The notes: generated by a model not told the origin, from the letters alone. Shown: positions 1-8,696, counted from the first letter of the stretch. The stretch: DNA of 64,000 nucleotides from Pseudooceanicola sp. (GCF_029213205.1 NZ_JARGNH010000014.1:18871-82870); one strand, 5' to 3'. Numbers and translations: made by a program.

Positions 1-1300
1 CCTCGTCCCAGGTGAGCTTGCCGCCGCAATGCGACCACAGATGCACCACCGGTGACCAGCCACCCGACATTGCCACCGCGTCACAGGGAATGGTTTCCAG
101 CACCGCGCCCTCGCCCGCCTGGGCGCAGATCGCCACCGCGGTGACCCGCTTGCCGCCCAGCACCCTGGCGATGCCGCGGCCGGTCTCGACCCGGATACCG
201 GCGGCACGGGCCTGCGCCGCCAATGCGCCGCCACCACCCGGGCGGGCGTCGAGGATCGCGGGCACCGCAAGGCCCGCCGAATGCAGGGTCAGGGCGCTGC
301 GATAGGCGTCATCATTATTGGTCACCACCAGGGTGCGATCTCCCGGTGACACCGCCCAATTGACCACGTAATCGCGAATCGCTGAGGCCAGCATCACCCC
401 GGGCACATCATTGCCGGCAAAGCTGATCGGCCGCTCGATGGCCCCCGTCGCGGTGATGATCTGTGCCGCGCGGATCCGCCAGAGCCGGTGCCGGGGTCCC
501 GGCGTGCCAGGCGCATGATCGCTGAGCCGCTCATAGCCCAGCACATAGCCGTGATCATAGACCCCCGCGCCCATCATCCGGTTGCGCATCCGCACATTCG
601 GGCGCGCGGCCAGATCGGCCACCAGCGCCGCGCAATGGGCCTCTGCCTCCAGATCGCCGATCTGACCGCCATCGACCGGGGCACGACCGCCCCAATCGGC
701 GCTTTGTTCGAGCACCAGCACCTCGGCGCCGGAGTCGGCGGCGGCCCTGGCGGCGGTCAGCCCGGCAATGCCGCCGCCGATCACCAGCACATCGGTGAAG
801 GCGTAGAAGTGTTCATAGCGATCGGCGTCGCGCGCTGTCGGCGCCCGGCCCAGACCGGCAGATTGGCGGATGATCGGTTCGTAGAGATGTTTCCAGAAGG
901 CGCGCGGCCATTGGAAGGTCTTGTAATAGAATCCCGCGGGAAAGAATTGCGACACCCGCGCATTGACCGCGCCGATGTCGAAATCAAGGCTCGGCCAATG
1001 GTTCTGGCTCTGGGCACTCAGACCAGAGAACAACTCCTGCGTCGTGGCGCGCTGGTTGGGTTCGAAAGACCCGCCCGCACCCAGCCCGACCAGGGCATTG
1101 GGCTCTTCGCTGCCGCTGGCGATCAGCCCGCGTGGCCGGTGATACTTGAAACTGCGCCCCAGCAGGGTCTGGTTGTTGGCCAGCAGCGCCGAGGCCAGCG
1201 TATCCCCCGCCTGACCGCTGAATTGTTTGCCGTTGAAGGTGAAGTCGAGGCGTTTTGATCGGTCGATCAGGCGCCCGCCCTTGGCAAGCCGGGTGCTCAT
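1..1300 (-). CDS. soxA: Sarcosine oxidase alpha subunit (partial, C-terminus off the left edge)
   Basis: The N-terminal 433 residues of the alpha subunit of heterotetrameric sarcosine oxidase are present; about 1,000 residues are usual for the family. The enzyme demethylates sarcosine oxidatively to glycine and passes the one-carbon unit to tetrahydrofolate. The start ATG at 1300 follows a GGAGG ribosome site. Residues about 15-100 resemble the 2Fe-2S-ferredoxin-like N-terminal domain. A dinucleotide-binding Rossmann motif (VLVIGGGIAGLTAARAAA) begins near residue 170. It lies downstream of soxB and soxD on the same strand, the standard soxBDAG order; soxG would be outside the window. An intergenic repeat separates it from soxD. 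Confidence 0.93.
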   Translation of the reverse strand, partial: MSTRLAKGGRLIDRSKRLDFTFNGKQFSGQAGDTLASALLANNQTLLGRSFKYHRPRGLIASGSEEPNALVGLGAGGSFEPNQRATTQELFSGLSAQSQNHWPSLDFDIGAVNARVSQFFPAGFYYKTFQWPRAFWKHLYEPIIRQSAGLGRAPTARDADRYEHFYAFTDVLVIGGGIAGLTAARAAADSGAEVLVLEQSADWGGRAPVDGGQIGDLEAEAHCAALVADLAARPNVRMRNRMMGAGVYDHGYVLGYERLSDHAPGTPGPRHRLWRIRAAQIITATGAIERPISFAGNDVPGVMLASAIRDYVVNWAVSPGDRTLVVTNNDDAYRSALTLHSAGLAVPAILDARPGGGGALAAQARAAGIRVETGRGIARVLGGKRVTAVAICAQAGEGAVLETIPCDAVAMSGGWSPVVHLWSHCGGKLTWDE

Positions 1301-1326
1301 GCTGTGGCCTCCGGCGCGGTGGCACG

Positions 1327-1380
1327 GCGGGGGGCTGTCTGCCCCCCGCACCCCCCGAGAATATTTCTGGCAAGATGAAG
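1327..1380 (+). repeat. Dispersed intergenic repeat, copy 1
   Basis: A hairpin with arms GGGGGG and CCCCCC around CTGTCTG is followed by a C run, then GAATATTT and AGATGAAG. The same layout recurs at seven other places in the window. This copy sits inside the sox operon between soxD and soxA, pointing against the direction of transcription. Confidence 0.75.
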
Positions 1381-1382
1381 GA

Positions 1383-1712
1383 TCATGATACGCTTTCCTG
1401 GGTCCAGCCGGGGCGTTTTTCCGCGATGCGGTCACGGAGCGCCTGTGGCGGCTCCGTGGTCTGCGCCGGGTAGGTGCCGAAGATTTCCAGGGTCTGGGTG
1501 CAGCGGGCGGCGTGGAACCACTTGCCGCAGCCGTTGACATGGCGCCAGCGCTCGAAATGCACGCCGCGCGGGTTTTGCCGCTGGAACAGATAGGTTTCGA
1601 AATCGCTGTCGGAACTGTCGGGGCCAAAACGTTTGAGATGCGCCTCGCCGCCGCAGTGGAATTCGGTTTCCTCGGCACTCACGCCACAACAGGGGCAGGT
1701 CAGGATCAGCAT
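1383..1712 (-). CDS. soxD: Sarcosine oxidase delta subunit
   Basis: This 109-residue protein matches the small zinc-binding delta subunit of heterotetrameric sarcosine oxidase. Cys6 and Cys9 at the N-terminus, with His58 and Cys62 in the HVNGCGKWF segment, fit the Cys-Cys-His-Cys zinc site known for the family. It has no catalytic role of its own and stabilises the alpha-beta complex in the cytoplasm. The ATG at 1712 has an AAGGA-like site about nine bases upstream. It lies between soxB and soxA. A 29-codon reading frame bridges the gap from soxB by overlapping both genes. Confidence 0.93.
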   Translation of the reverse strand: MLILTCPCCGVSAEETEFHCGGEAHLKRFGPDSSDSDFETYLFQRQNPRGVHFERWRHVNGCGKWFHAARCTQTLEIFGTYPAQTTEPPQALRDRIAEKRPGWTQESVS

Positions 1713-1795
1713 GGTGTCATCCTTTTCTCGGTCAGGCCCGGCTCAGCCGCGAGGGCCGCGCACATCCGTTTGACCAGGGCTTCGGAACCGGCCAT
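1706..1795 (-). CDS. Possible 29-codon coupling ORF between soxB and soxD
   Basis: An ATG overlaps the soxB stop (ATGA at 1795-1792). The frame reads 29 codons and ends at a TGA whose bases overlap the start region of soxD (ATGCTGA, with the soxD ATG at 1712). It would join soxB translation to soxD without a gap. I know no family for the peptide, which begins MAGSEALVKRM. It may only be a translational-coupling device, or chance in a GC-rich sequence. Confidence 0.3.
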   Translation of the reverse strand: MAGSEALVKRMCAALAAEPGLTEKRMTPC

Positions 1796-3039
1796 CAATG
1801 CGCCACCCCCGCCGCCACGCTTTCATCGACAAAGCGGCCCTCGCGGAACCGCTCCAGCCCGAATTCGGCGGTCAGCGGCGAAGCGCCGGTCGCCATCAGC
1901 TCGGCAAAGCCCCAGCCGGAGCCGGGGATGGCCTTGAAACCACCGGTGCCCCAGCCGCAATTGATGAAACAGCCGTCGAGCGGGGTTCGTGACAAAATCG
2001 GTGAGCGGTCGCCGGTCATGTCGACGATGCCGCCCCATTGCCGCAGCATTTTCAGCCGCGAGATCATCGGGAAGGTTTCGACCAGGGCGCGCACGGTTTC
2101 CTCGATATGATGGAACGATCCGCGCTGGGTGTAATTGTTATAGCCATCGGCGCCGCCACCGATCACCATCTCGCCCTTGTCGGATTGGCTCATGTAGCCA
2201 TGCACGGTGTTGGCCATCACCACCACATCCATGCAGGGCTTGATCGGTTCGGAGACCAGCGCCTGCAGCGCCACGCTTTCAATCGGCAAGCGGAAGCCAG
2301 CCATTTCGGCCAGCACCCCGGAATGACCAGCGACCACCATCCCCAGCTTGGCGCAGTCAATCGCGCCCTTGCTGGTCTCAACCCCGGTGACCTTGCCGCC
2401 CTCAGAGCGCACCCCGGTCACCTCGCATTGCTGAATGATGTCGATGCCCATCGCCGAACAGGCGCGGGCATAACCCCAGGCCACCGCATCATGGCGCGCG
2501 GTGCCGCCGCGTGGCTGCCAGAGCGCACCAAGGACCGGGTAGCGCGGGCCGTCGATATTGATGATCGGGCAAAGCTGCCTGACCCGGTCCGGCCCGACGA
2601 ATTCGGTTTCGACCCCCTGCAGCGCATTGGCATGGGCGGTGCGCAGATAGCCGCGTTTTTCATGTTCGGTCTGGGCCAGCATCATCACCCCACGCGGGCT
2701 GAACATGACATTGTAGTTCAGATCCTGACTGAGGGTCTCATACAGGCTGCGCGCCTTTTCATAGATCGCGGACGAGGAATCCTGCAGGTAGTTCGAACGG
2801 ATGATCGTGGTGTTGCGCCCGGTGTTGCCGCCGCCGAGCCAGCCCTTTTCCAGCACCGCGACATTGGTGATGCCGTGGTTCTTGCCAAGGTAATAGGCGG
2901 TGGCCAACCCGTGGCCCCCGGCCCCGACGATGATCACGTCATAGCGTTTTTTCGGCGCGGGTGCCGCCCAGGCGCGGTCCCAGCCGCTGTGATGGCGCAG
3001 CGCCTCGCGAGCGATGGCAAAGGCGGAATAGCGTTTCAT
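1795..3039 (-). CDS. soxB: Sarcosine oxidase beta subunit
   Basis: This 414-residue FAD-dependent oxidoreductase of the DAO family is full length for SoxB. The FAD Rossmann motif VIIVGAGGHG lies at about residues 35-44. The RGGTARHD segment holds a histidine near residue 183, equivalent to the covalent FMN attachment site of the family. It oxidises sarcosine at the alpha-beta interface of the cytoplasmic complex. It is the first visible gene of the minus-strand sox operon, and the 189 bases between it and ccmI must hold its promoter. Sarcosine supply fits the choline importer encoded at 19.8-22.7 kb. Confidence 0.94.
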   Translation of the reverse strand: MKRYSAFAIAREALRHHSGWDRAWAAPAPKKRYDVIIVGAGGHGLATAYYLGKNHGITNVAVLEKGWLGGGNTGRNTTIIRSNYLQDSSSAIYEKARSLYETLSQDLNYNVMFSPRGVMMLAQTEHEKRGYLRTAHANALQGVETEFVGPDRVRQLCPIINIDGPRYPVLGALWQPRGGTARHDAVAWGYARACSAMGIDIIQQCEVTGVRSEGGKVTGVETSKGAIDCAKLGMVVAGHSGVLAEMAGFRLPIESVALQALVSEPIKPCMDVVVMANTVHGYMSQSDKGEMVIGGGADGYNNYTQRGSFHHIEETVRALVETFPMISRLKMLRQWGGIVDMTGDRSPILSRTPLDGCFINCGWGTGGFKAIPGSGWGFAELMATGASPLTAEFGLERFREGRFVDESVAAGVAH

Positions 3040-3228
3040 CGGCGGCAGGCTCCGTCTGGATCGGGTGGGCCGGGTGGCTGGCCCTGTTCTGAACCCTTAG
3101 CGGATTTGTCCGCCGACCGGGAGCGTCATCTCAGATCACACTTGCGACATGGCTTGGCAAGCGCGGGCATTTGGCCTTTTTTGCCGCGGGCGCACGCGCT
3201 ATGCAATGCGGGTTTAATCGGAGCGCCC

Positions 3229-4449
3229 ATGCTTTTCTGGATCATCGCAGCCGGCCTGTCGGCCAGTGTCGCCGGGCTGATCGGCCTGACGGCGCTGCGC
3301 GCGCCATCACGGGTCGCCGGGCCCGGCGGCGCCGATATCCCGGTCTATCGCGCGCAATTGGCCGAGGTCGCGCGGGATCAGGCGCGCGGGGTGATCGGCG
3401 CGGACGAGGCCGGGCGGCTGAGCAATGAAATCGCCCGCCGGTTGCTGGCCGCCGATGCAGCGGCTCAGACCGGGGCCGAGTCAGTGACGCGGCGCCTGTC
3501 GCCTGGGCTTGTGGCGCTGCTGGCACTCTTGGTGGTCGGCGGCGCACTGGCGCTTTATACGCGGCTGGGCGCGCCGGGCTATGGCGACCTGCCGCTGGCG
3601 GACCGGCTGGCAATGGCCGCCGAGCTGCGCGACACCCGCCCCAGCCAGGCTGAGGTCGAGGCAAGCCTGCCGCCGAAGTCGCCTGTCGAGGTGGCCGAGG
3701 AATTCCAGACCCTGATGACGCGACTGCGCGATGCGGTGGCCACCAGGCCCGGCGATTTGCAAGGTCACCGGTTGTTGGCCCGCAACGAGGCGTCGCTGGG
3801 CAATTTTCGCGCTGCCTATGCCGCGCAGGAACAGGTTCTGATGATCCTGGGCACCACGGCTACGGCGCAGGATTACCTCGATTACGGCGAATACATGATC
3901 TATGCGGCGGGCGGCTATGTGTCGCCCAAAGCCGAAAGCGCCCTGCGCGCGGTGCTGAGCCGCGACGCCGAGAACGGTACGGCGCAATATTACCTCGGTG
4001 CAATGTGGCGCCAGACCGGGCGTCCGGATCTGGCATTTCGGATCTGGGACCGGCTGTTGCGGACCGGGCCAGAAAACGCCAGCTGGATCGCACCGATCCG
4101 CGCGCAGATCGACGAGGCCGCGATGCTGGCCGGGGTCACCTATGAACCGCCGCGCCCGAACGAAAGCCTGGCCGGGCCGAGTGCTGCGGATATCGATGCG
4201 GCAGGCGAGATGGATGTGACAGAGCGTCAGGATATGATCCGCGGCATGGTCACCCGGCTGGCAGAGCGACTGGCGACCCAGGGCGGGTCGGCAGCGGAAT
4301 GGGCACGGCTGATCGGCGCCTACGGGGTGCTGGGAGAGACGGCGCGCGCCCGCACCATCCGCGACGAAGCGCGGCAGGTCTTTGCCGGGCGCAGTGCCGA
4401 TCTGGCCACCATCGACGCCGCCGCCGCCGAGGCGGGACTGAACGAATGA
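3229..4449 (+). CDS. ccmI: Cytochrome c-type biogenesis protein CcmI
   Basis: This 406-residue membrane protein handles apocytochrome c during System I cytochrome c maturation. Membrane helices lie at about residues 1-20 and 88-107 and flank a cytoplasmic loop typical of alphaproteobacterial CcmI. The periplasmic part carries TPR-like helical repeats from about residue 140. The frame stays open far upstream, but the ATG at 3229 starts the first hydrophobic helix and gives the expected length. It stands alone among ccm genes here and overlaps ruvX by ATGA. Confidence 0.88.
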   Translation: MLFWIIAAGLSASVAGLIGLTALRAPSRVAGPGGADIPVYRAQLAEVARDQARGVIGADEAGRLSNEIARRLLAADAAAQTGAESVTRRLSPGLVALLALLVVGGALALYTRLGAPGYGDLPLADRLAMAAELRDTRPSQAEVEASLPPKSPVEVAEEFQTLMTRLRDAVATRPGDLQGHRLLARNEASLGNFRAAYAAQEQVLMILGTTATAQDYLDYGEYMIYAAGGYVSPKAESALRAVLSRDAENGTAQYYLGAMWRQTGRPDLAFRIWDRLLRTGPENASWIAPIRAQIDEAAMLAGVTYEPPRPNESLAGPSAADIDAAGEMDVTERQDMIRGMVTRLAERLATQGGSAAEWARLIGAYGVLGETARARTIRDEARQVFAGRSADLATIDAAAAEAGLNE

Positions 4450-4922
4450 TCCACGACGACATCGCCGATTTCGCCGCCGCGTTGCCGCCGTTCCGGGCGC
4501 TGGCCGGGATCGATCTGGGCGACAAGACCATCGGCATAGCGGTGTCGGATGTGACACAGAGCGTCGCCACCCCGCTGAGCACCATCCGGCGCAAGAAATT
4601 CACCCCCGATGCCGAGGCGCTGATCGAGATTCTGCGGCAACGCAATATCGGCGGTCTGATCTTTGGCCTGCCGCGCAATATGGACGGCTCCGAAGGGCCG
4701 CGCTGTCAGGCGACTCGCGCCTTTGCCCGCAATTTTCAGCGGATCCACGATCTGCCCATCGGGTTCTGGGATGAACGGCTGTCCACCGTCGCCGCCGAGC
4801 GGGCGCTGATCGAGGCGGACACCTCGCGACGGCGCCGGGCCGAGGTCATCGATCATGTCGCGGCGGGTTATATCCTGCAGGGGGCGCTGGACCGGCTGCA
4901 GCATATGCGGAGTGCGGGATGA
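4446..4922 (+). CDS. ruvX: Putative pre-16S rRNA nuclease / Holliday junction resolvase-like protein RuvX
   Basis: This 158-residue YqgF/RuvX family protein has an RNase H-like fold. The motif GIDLGDKTIGIAVSD near residue 22 holds the first catalytic aspartate, and WDERLSTVAAE holds the conserved glutamate region. YqgF trims the 5' end of 16S rRNA in E. coli; the resolvase role is less certain. The start overlaps the ccmI stop (ATGA) and its stop overlaps the next gene, so the three are probably translationally coupled. Confidence 0.92.
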   Translation: MIHDDIADFAAALPPFRALAGIDLGDKTIGIAVSDVTQSVATPLSTIRRKKFTPDAEALIEILRQRNIGGLIFGLPRNMDGSEGPRCQATRAFARNFQRIHDLPIGFWDERLSTVAAERALIEADTSRRRRAEVIDHVAAGYILQGALDRLQHMRSAG

Positions 4923-5158
4923 GCGACGAGATCTGGCAGCGCGCCGAAATCGCCTCGCCCTGCATCAAGATTTGCCTGATCCACCCGGATGCGGGGCTGT
5001 GCACCGGCTGCCTGCGCAGCCGCGATGAAATCACCATGTGGTCGCGCTATTCGGATCAGGAGCGCGCCGCGATCATCGCCGAATTGCCGACCCGCCAGCC
5101 GCGGCTCAGCCGCAGGCGCGGTGGTCGCAGCGGTCGGTTGCAGCGGGGCGGTGAATAG
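4919..5158 (+). CDS. DUF1289 family small cysteine-rich protein
   Basis: This 79-residue protein has the DUF1289 signature: SPCIKICLI, then CTGCLR and an acidic residue, giving four cysteines in a CxxxC...CxxC pattern that suggests metal binding. The C-terminal tail is arginine rich. Its start overlaps the ruvX stop (ATGA). The family function is not established; it is often found beside housekeeping genes in proteobacteria. Confidence 0.85.
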   Translation: MSDEIWQRAEIASPCIKICLIHPDAGLCTGCLRSRDEITMWSRYSDQERAAIIAELPTRQPRLSRRRGGRSGRLQRGGE

Positions 5159-5168
5159 GGTCTGAAAC

Positions 5169-6122
5169 CTAGGCCGCCTGATGCGCCGGGTACAGATCGA
5201 TGTGATGCGCCCGCACCAGGCCATAACCGCCGGGCACAATCGCCACGACCTTGCCGCCCAGCGTCACCCGTGCAGTGCCGGGATTGGCCGGATCCTCGGA
5301 AATCCCGATCCGTCCGTCGCCCGTCTCTTCGCGGTTATAGGCGATCATGATCTGATCCGCTTCGGGATCAAAATCTTCGATCAGCAGCGGCGCCGCAGGG
5401 TTGGCGCGATGCGCCTTGCCAGAGGCGAAACCGGTGTCAAAATCGTCGTCTTCATCCTCGTCGCGACGGGCCAGACCGATATCGGGGGCACCACCGCGGA
5501 CCATGCCGCCAATCGCATCGGCGATCTTGGCCGCAGGCTTGGCCTCAGGCGCGCCTTCGACCTCCAGCAGGTCACCGCGCGCCATCGAGCTGATGAGATC
5601 GAGATCGACATCATCCTCGAACAGTTCGTCATCCTCATCGGCGCTGTCCCAATCGCGCAGATCGCTTGCGCCATGAAACGCGCGGCGCTCGGCAATTTCG
5701 GGCGTGTCGTCCTCATCCAGATCGCCAGCACCCGCGCTGGAATAATCCGCATCCACGTCAAAACCACCGATCACCGAACGGATGGTATCACCAACCGAGG
5801 CATCGGTTGCCTCAGCCATGGTTGCGAGGTGATCGTCCATCCCGGAGATGCCATCGCCCTCTCTGTCGAAATCATCTTCGACCACTGCGGCCAGCGGCAG
5901 ATCGTCGGCGGCATCCTGCAGCGCCTTCTTGCTGCGCTTCTTGTTCTTGCGAGCCAGGTCGAACCCGAGGATGCCGATCCCGGCCCCTTCGTCTTCGTCC
6001 TCCGAGGTTTCGAATTCATCCATGTCATACCGTGACGCCCCGGAATATTCCGGTTCGTTGGTGGTGGTGGTGAAATAGATGCCGATCGAGGCAAGGGCAA
6101 AAACGATGAGAAGCTCAAGCAT
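5169..6122 (-). CDS. Membrane-anchored acidic protein of unknown function
   Basis: I do not recognise a named family for this 317-residue protein. It begins with one hydrophobic segment (residues 1-18, MLELLIVFALASIGIYF), followed by about 220 low-complexity residues rich in Asp and Glu that look disordered. A globular C-terminus of about 65 residues (LLIEDFDPEADQIMIAYN onward) resembles the closing segment seen after calcium-binding repeats in RTX proteins. No GGxGxD repeats are visible, so the RTX link is weak inference. It is monocistronic on the minus strand and converges with the DUF1289 gene 10 bases away. Confidence 0.75.
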   Translation of the reverse strand: MLELLIVFALASIGIYFTTTTNEPEYSGASRYDMDEFETSEDEDEGAGIGILGFDLARKNKKRSKKALQDAADDLPLAAVVEDDFDREGDGISGMDDHLATMAEATDASVGDTIRSVIGGFDVDADYSSAGAGDLDEDDTPEIAERRAFHGASDLRDWDSADEDDELFEDDVDLDLISSMARGDLLEVEGAPEAKPAAKIADAIGGMVRGGAPDIGLARRDEDEDDDFDTGFASGKAHRANPAAPLLIEDFDPEADQIMIAYNREETGDGRIGISEDPANPGTARVTLGGKVVAIVPGGYGLVRAHHIDLYPAHQAA

Positions 6123-6219
6123 GGCGAGAATCCTGCGGTTGGTTGCCGCATTTGTCGCCGCAGATTTAGGCCCGATCAGGGCCAGAGCAGGGCCATGTCA
6201 GGGAAACCCGGCGGCAGGA

Positions 6220-7044
6220 TCAGCCAATAAGCGCCTTGCGCAGCATGTTCAGCGCCACCAGAAACAGGAAGGCGGCAAAGATCCGGCGCAGCGGTTTCGG
6301 GTCGGTGGCATGGGCCAGTTTCACCCCCAGCGGCGTGGTGATCAGGGTCATCGCGATGACCACGAAGAACGCCGGCAGGTTCACCGCGCCAAGGCTGTAA
6401 GGCGGAACCGTCTGGCCCACGGGGGTATAGAACAGAAAGCCGGTGACCGAGGGCACCGCGATCAGCACACCAAAGCCCGAGGCGGTGGCGACCGCACGGT
6501 GGATCGGGCGAGCGTAGAGGGTCATCAACGGCACCCCGAAACTGCCGCCGCCAATCCCCATCAGCACCGACATGAAGCCGAGCAGAGGCGACAGCAGCGC
6601 GCGTTTCACCCCGGTCGGCATCGATTCGGCCAGCCGCCATTCGGGTTTGCCAAAGGCCAGGTAAAGGCCAACGACGATGCCCAGAACCCCGAACAGGATT
6701 TGCAGCGCCAGCGAGCGCACCGAGGCGGCGACCAGCATCCCCAGCACCGCGCCGATGACGATGCCTGGCGCCCAGGTTTTTAGGATATCCCAATCGACCG
6801 CGCCCTTGCGATTGTGCGAATGCAGCGACCTGAGCGAGGTGACCACGATGGTGGCCAGCGAGGTGGCCAGACAGATCTGCATCAGGTTCGGCCCGCCATA
6901 GCCGAGGGTGGTGAAGGCGTAAAAGAATGCCGGCACCAGAACGATGCCACCGCCAACCCCGAGCAACCCGGCCAGCACCCCGGCAAAGGCGCCAATCACC
7001 AGCAGCAGGGCAAACATGGTAACCAGAAGGGTGGGATCGGGCAT
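6220..7044 (-). CDS. Sulfite exporter TauE/SafE family permease
   Basis: This 274-residue integral membrane protein has about eight hydrophobic segments. The paired glycine-rich motifs of the family are GLLGVGGGIVLVPAF near residue 28 and LMGIGGGSFGVPLM near residue 155. Members export sulfite, sulfoacetate or other small anions; the substrate here cannot be read from sequence. The start ATG at 7044 follows AAAGGA. It is divergent from the MFS exporter at 7223. A decayed second member of the family lies at 42040. Confidence 0.88.
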   Translation of the reverse strand: MPDPTLLVTMFALLLVIGAFAGVLAGLLGVGGGIVLVPAFFYAFTTLGYGGPNLMQICLATSLATIVVTSLRSLHSHNRKGAVDWDILKTWAPGIVIGAVLGMLVAASVRSLALQILFGVLGIVVGLYLAFGKPEWRLAESMPTGVKRALLSPLLGFMSVLMGIGGGSFGVPLMTLYARPIHRAVATASGFGVLIAVPSVTGFLFYTPVGQTVPPYSLGAVNLPAFFVVIAMTLITTPLGVKLAHATDPKPLRRIFAAFLFLVALNMLRKALIG

Positions 7045-7222
7045 GATGTTTCCTTTGACGGGACTGGCAGCAGCAGAACCACCTTTTGCGCCGCATCGCA
7101 AGCTTGCGGGCGTCGCGGCCTTGGCATTCCCGGGCGTCGAACATAGCTTGCGCGGCGACTCGGCCCCCCCGCTCCCGCCCATGCCCGCGGCTTGCCGCCC
7201 CGTGCGCCCGAAAGGCTCCGAC

Positions 7223-8401
7223 ATGCTTCGCCTGGCGATAGTCCTCGGCCTGCTTGGCCTCATTGGCCCGTTTGCGGTCGATATGTATCTGCCCGCCCTG
7301 CCCCGCATCGCCCTCGATCTGGGCAGCAGCGAAGCGCAGGTGCAAATGACCCTGACCGCCTATTTCGCCACCTTCGGCCTGGGCCAGCTGTTCTATGGCC
7401 CGATGTCGGATCAGACCGGGCGCAAACCGCCGATCCTGCTGGGGCTGGCGGTGTTCCTGGCCGGGTCGCTGGGCGCGATGAGCGCCGGGGATGTGACCAG
7501 CCTGGCGCTCTGGCGGGCGCTGCAGGGGCTGGGCGGCGCGGCGCTGATGGTGGTCACGCGGGCGGTGATCCGCGACCGCTATACCGGGGCCGAGGCGACG
7601 CGGCTGATGGCGATGCTGATGCTTGTCATCTCGGTCTCGCCAATGCTGGCGCCGCTGGCCGGAGCCGGGGTGATCGCGGTGGCCGATTGGCGGGCGGTGT
7701 TCGGTGTGCTGGCCGGGCTGGCGCTGATCAGCCTGGTGCTGGCCTCGACGACGCTGCCCGAAACCCTGCCACGTGAGCGCCGGGTGCCGGTGAACCTGAC
7801 CAATATGCGGCGCGGCGCCGGGGTGCTGCTGCGCGATCCGCTGTTCATGGGGCTGACCTTTATCGGCGGTTTCGGCATGGCCAGCTTCTTTGTCTTCATC
7901 GCCTCGGCCAGCTTTGTCTATTCCGGTGAATTCGGGCTGAGCCCGACCGGGTTCTCCATCGCCTTCGCAATCAATGCCATCGGCTTTTTCTCAGCCTCGC
8001 AAGTGGCGGCCCCGCTGGGCATGCGGCTCGGGGTGGCAAAGGTGATCCGCCTGGCGGTGATCGGATTCTGCCTCAGCACCGCCACCCTGGCCCTGCTGGC
8101 GTTGTCCGGTCTGGCCGGGCTCTACACGATCATCGCCGGGCTGTTCCTCGGCAATGCCTGCCTCGGCCTGGTGATCCCGACGACGATGGTTCTGGCGCTG
8201 GACGAGCATGGCGATATCGCCGGGCTGGCCTCGTCCCTGGGCGGCACCTTGCAGATGCTGGCGGGCGGGCTGATGATCCTGGTCTCGGGGCTGTTCTTTG
8301 ACGGAACCGCAGTGCCGATGCTGCTGGTCATCGCCGCCTGCGCCGGGATCAGCCTGACGCTGACCCTGATCATCCTGTCGCCACGGCGGCGGATTGCCTA
8401 A
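7223..8401 (+). CDS. Bcr/CflA family multidrug efflux MFS transporter
   Basis: This 392-residue, 12-helix major facilitator has the start typical of the Bcr/CflA (DHA1) group: GPFAVDMYLPALP in helix 1 and GQLFYGPMSDQTGRKPP as motif A between helices 2 and 3. It probably exports drugs by proton antiport at the inner membrane; the substrate is unknown. The ATG at 7223 has AAAGG eight bases upstream and begins directly with helix 1. Upstream in-frame starts give an extra hydrophilic tail and were not used. It is divergent from the TauE exporter. Confidence 0.88.
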   Translation: MLRLAIVLGLLGLIGPFAVDMYLPALPRIALDLGSSEAQVQMTLTAYFATFGLGQLFYGPMSDQTGRKPPILLGLAVFLAGSLGAMSAGDVTSLALWRALQGLGGAALMVVTRAVIRDRYTGAEATRLMAMLMLVISVSPMLAPLAGAGVIAVADWRAVFGVLAGLALISLVLASTTLPETLPRERRVPVNLTNMRRGAGVLLRDPLFMGLTFIGGFGMASFFVFIASASFVYSGEFGLSPTGFSIAFAINAIGFFSASQVAAPLGMRLGVAKVIRLAVIGFCLSTATLALLALSGLAGLYTIIAGLFLGNACLGLVIPTTMVLALDEHGDIAGLASSLGGTLQMLAGGLMILVSGLFFDGTAVPMLLVIAACAGISLTLTLIILSPRRRIA

Positions 8402-8443
8402 CAGGGTGCCGAAACAGTCGCTTATCAGGAAGGCTGTCCCCGC

Positions 8444-8464
8444 ATCAGGGCCGTTTCGCCTGAT
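8444..8464 (+). terminator. Weak hairpin after the MFS gene
   Basis: ATCAGG pairs with CCTGAT around a nine-base loop, 43 bases after the stop codon. There is no T run, so if it ends transcription it does so weakly. The rest of 8402-8628 shows nothing I recognise. Confidence 0.3.
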
Positions 8465-8628
8465 CGCGCCGTCCTTTGGCGGCTCGACATGTGCCCCGTG
8501 GATCGTCTCTCCGCGTCATGCGGCACGCAAAACCGGGGTGGTCTGGCGAGGTGGTTGGCGGCTATTGTCAGAGTGAACCACGGCCCGCTCGTCTCGTCCG
8601 TCCCGCGCATCCTCACCCCCGTCGGCGC

Positions 8629-8696
8629 GGCCCAAAGGGTGAACCATGTTCTCAAAGCCCTGTCGAGGCAGGGCTCGTTCAGCAACCTTTTGGGCC
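8629..8696 (+). ncRNA. Structured leader element directly upstream of cobB
   Basis: The segment folds into one long imperfect stem. GGCCCAAA (8629-8636) pairs with TTTGGGCC (8689-8696), then GG with CC, TGAAC (8640-8644) with GTTCA (8677-8681), and an apical hairpin AGCCCTG/CAGGGCT (8656-8675) with a six-base loop. It ends two bases before the GGAGG ribosome site of cobB (8699-8703), so it could act as a translational or attenuation element. I match it to no known riboswitch class. Confidence 0.5.

Noticed and set aside
2038..3228. Upstream extension of the ccmI frame to about 800 residues
   Set aside because: The extension runs antisense through soxB, has no domain similarity and is explained by GC-rich third positions; ATG 3229 gives a normal CcmI.
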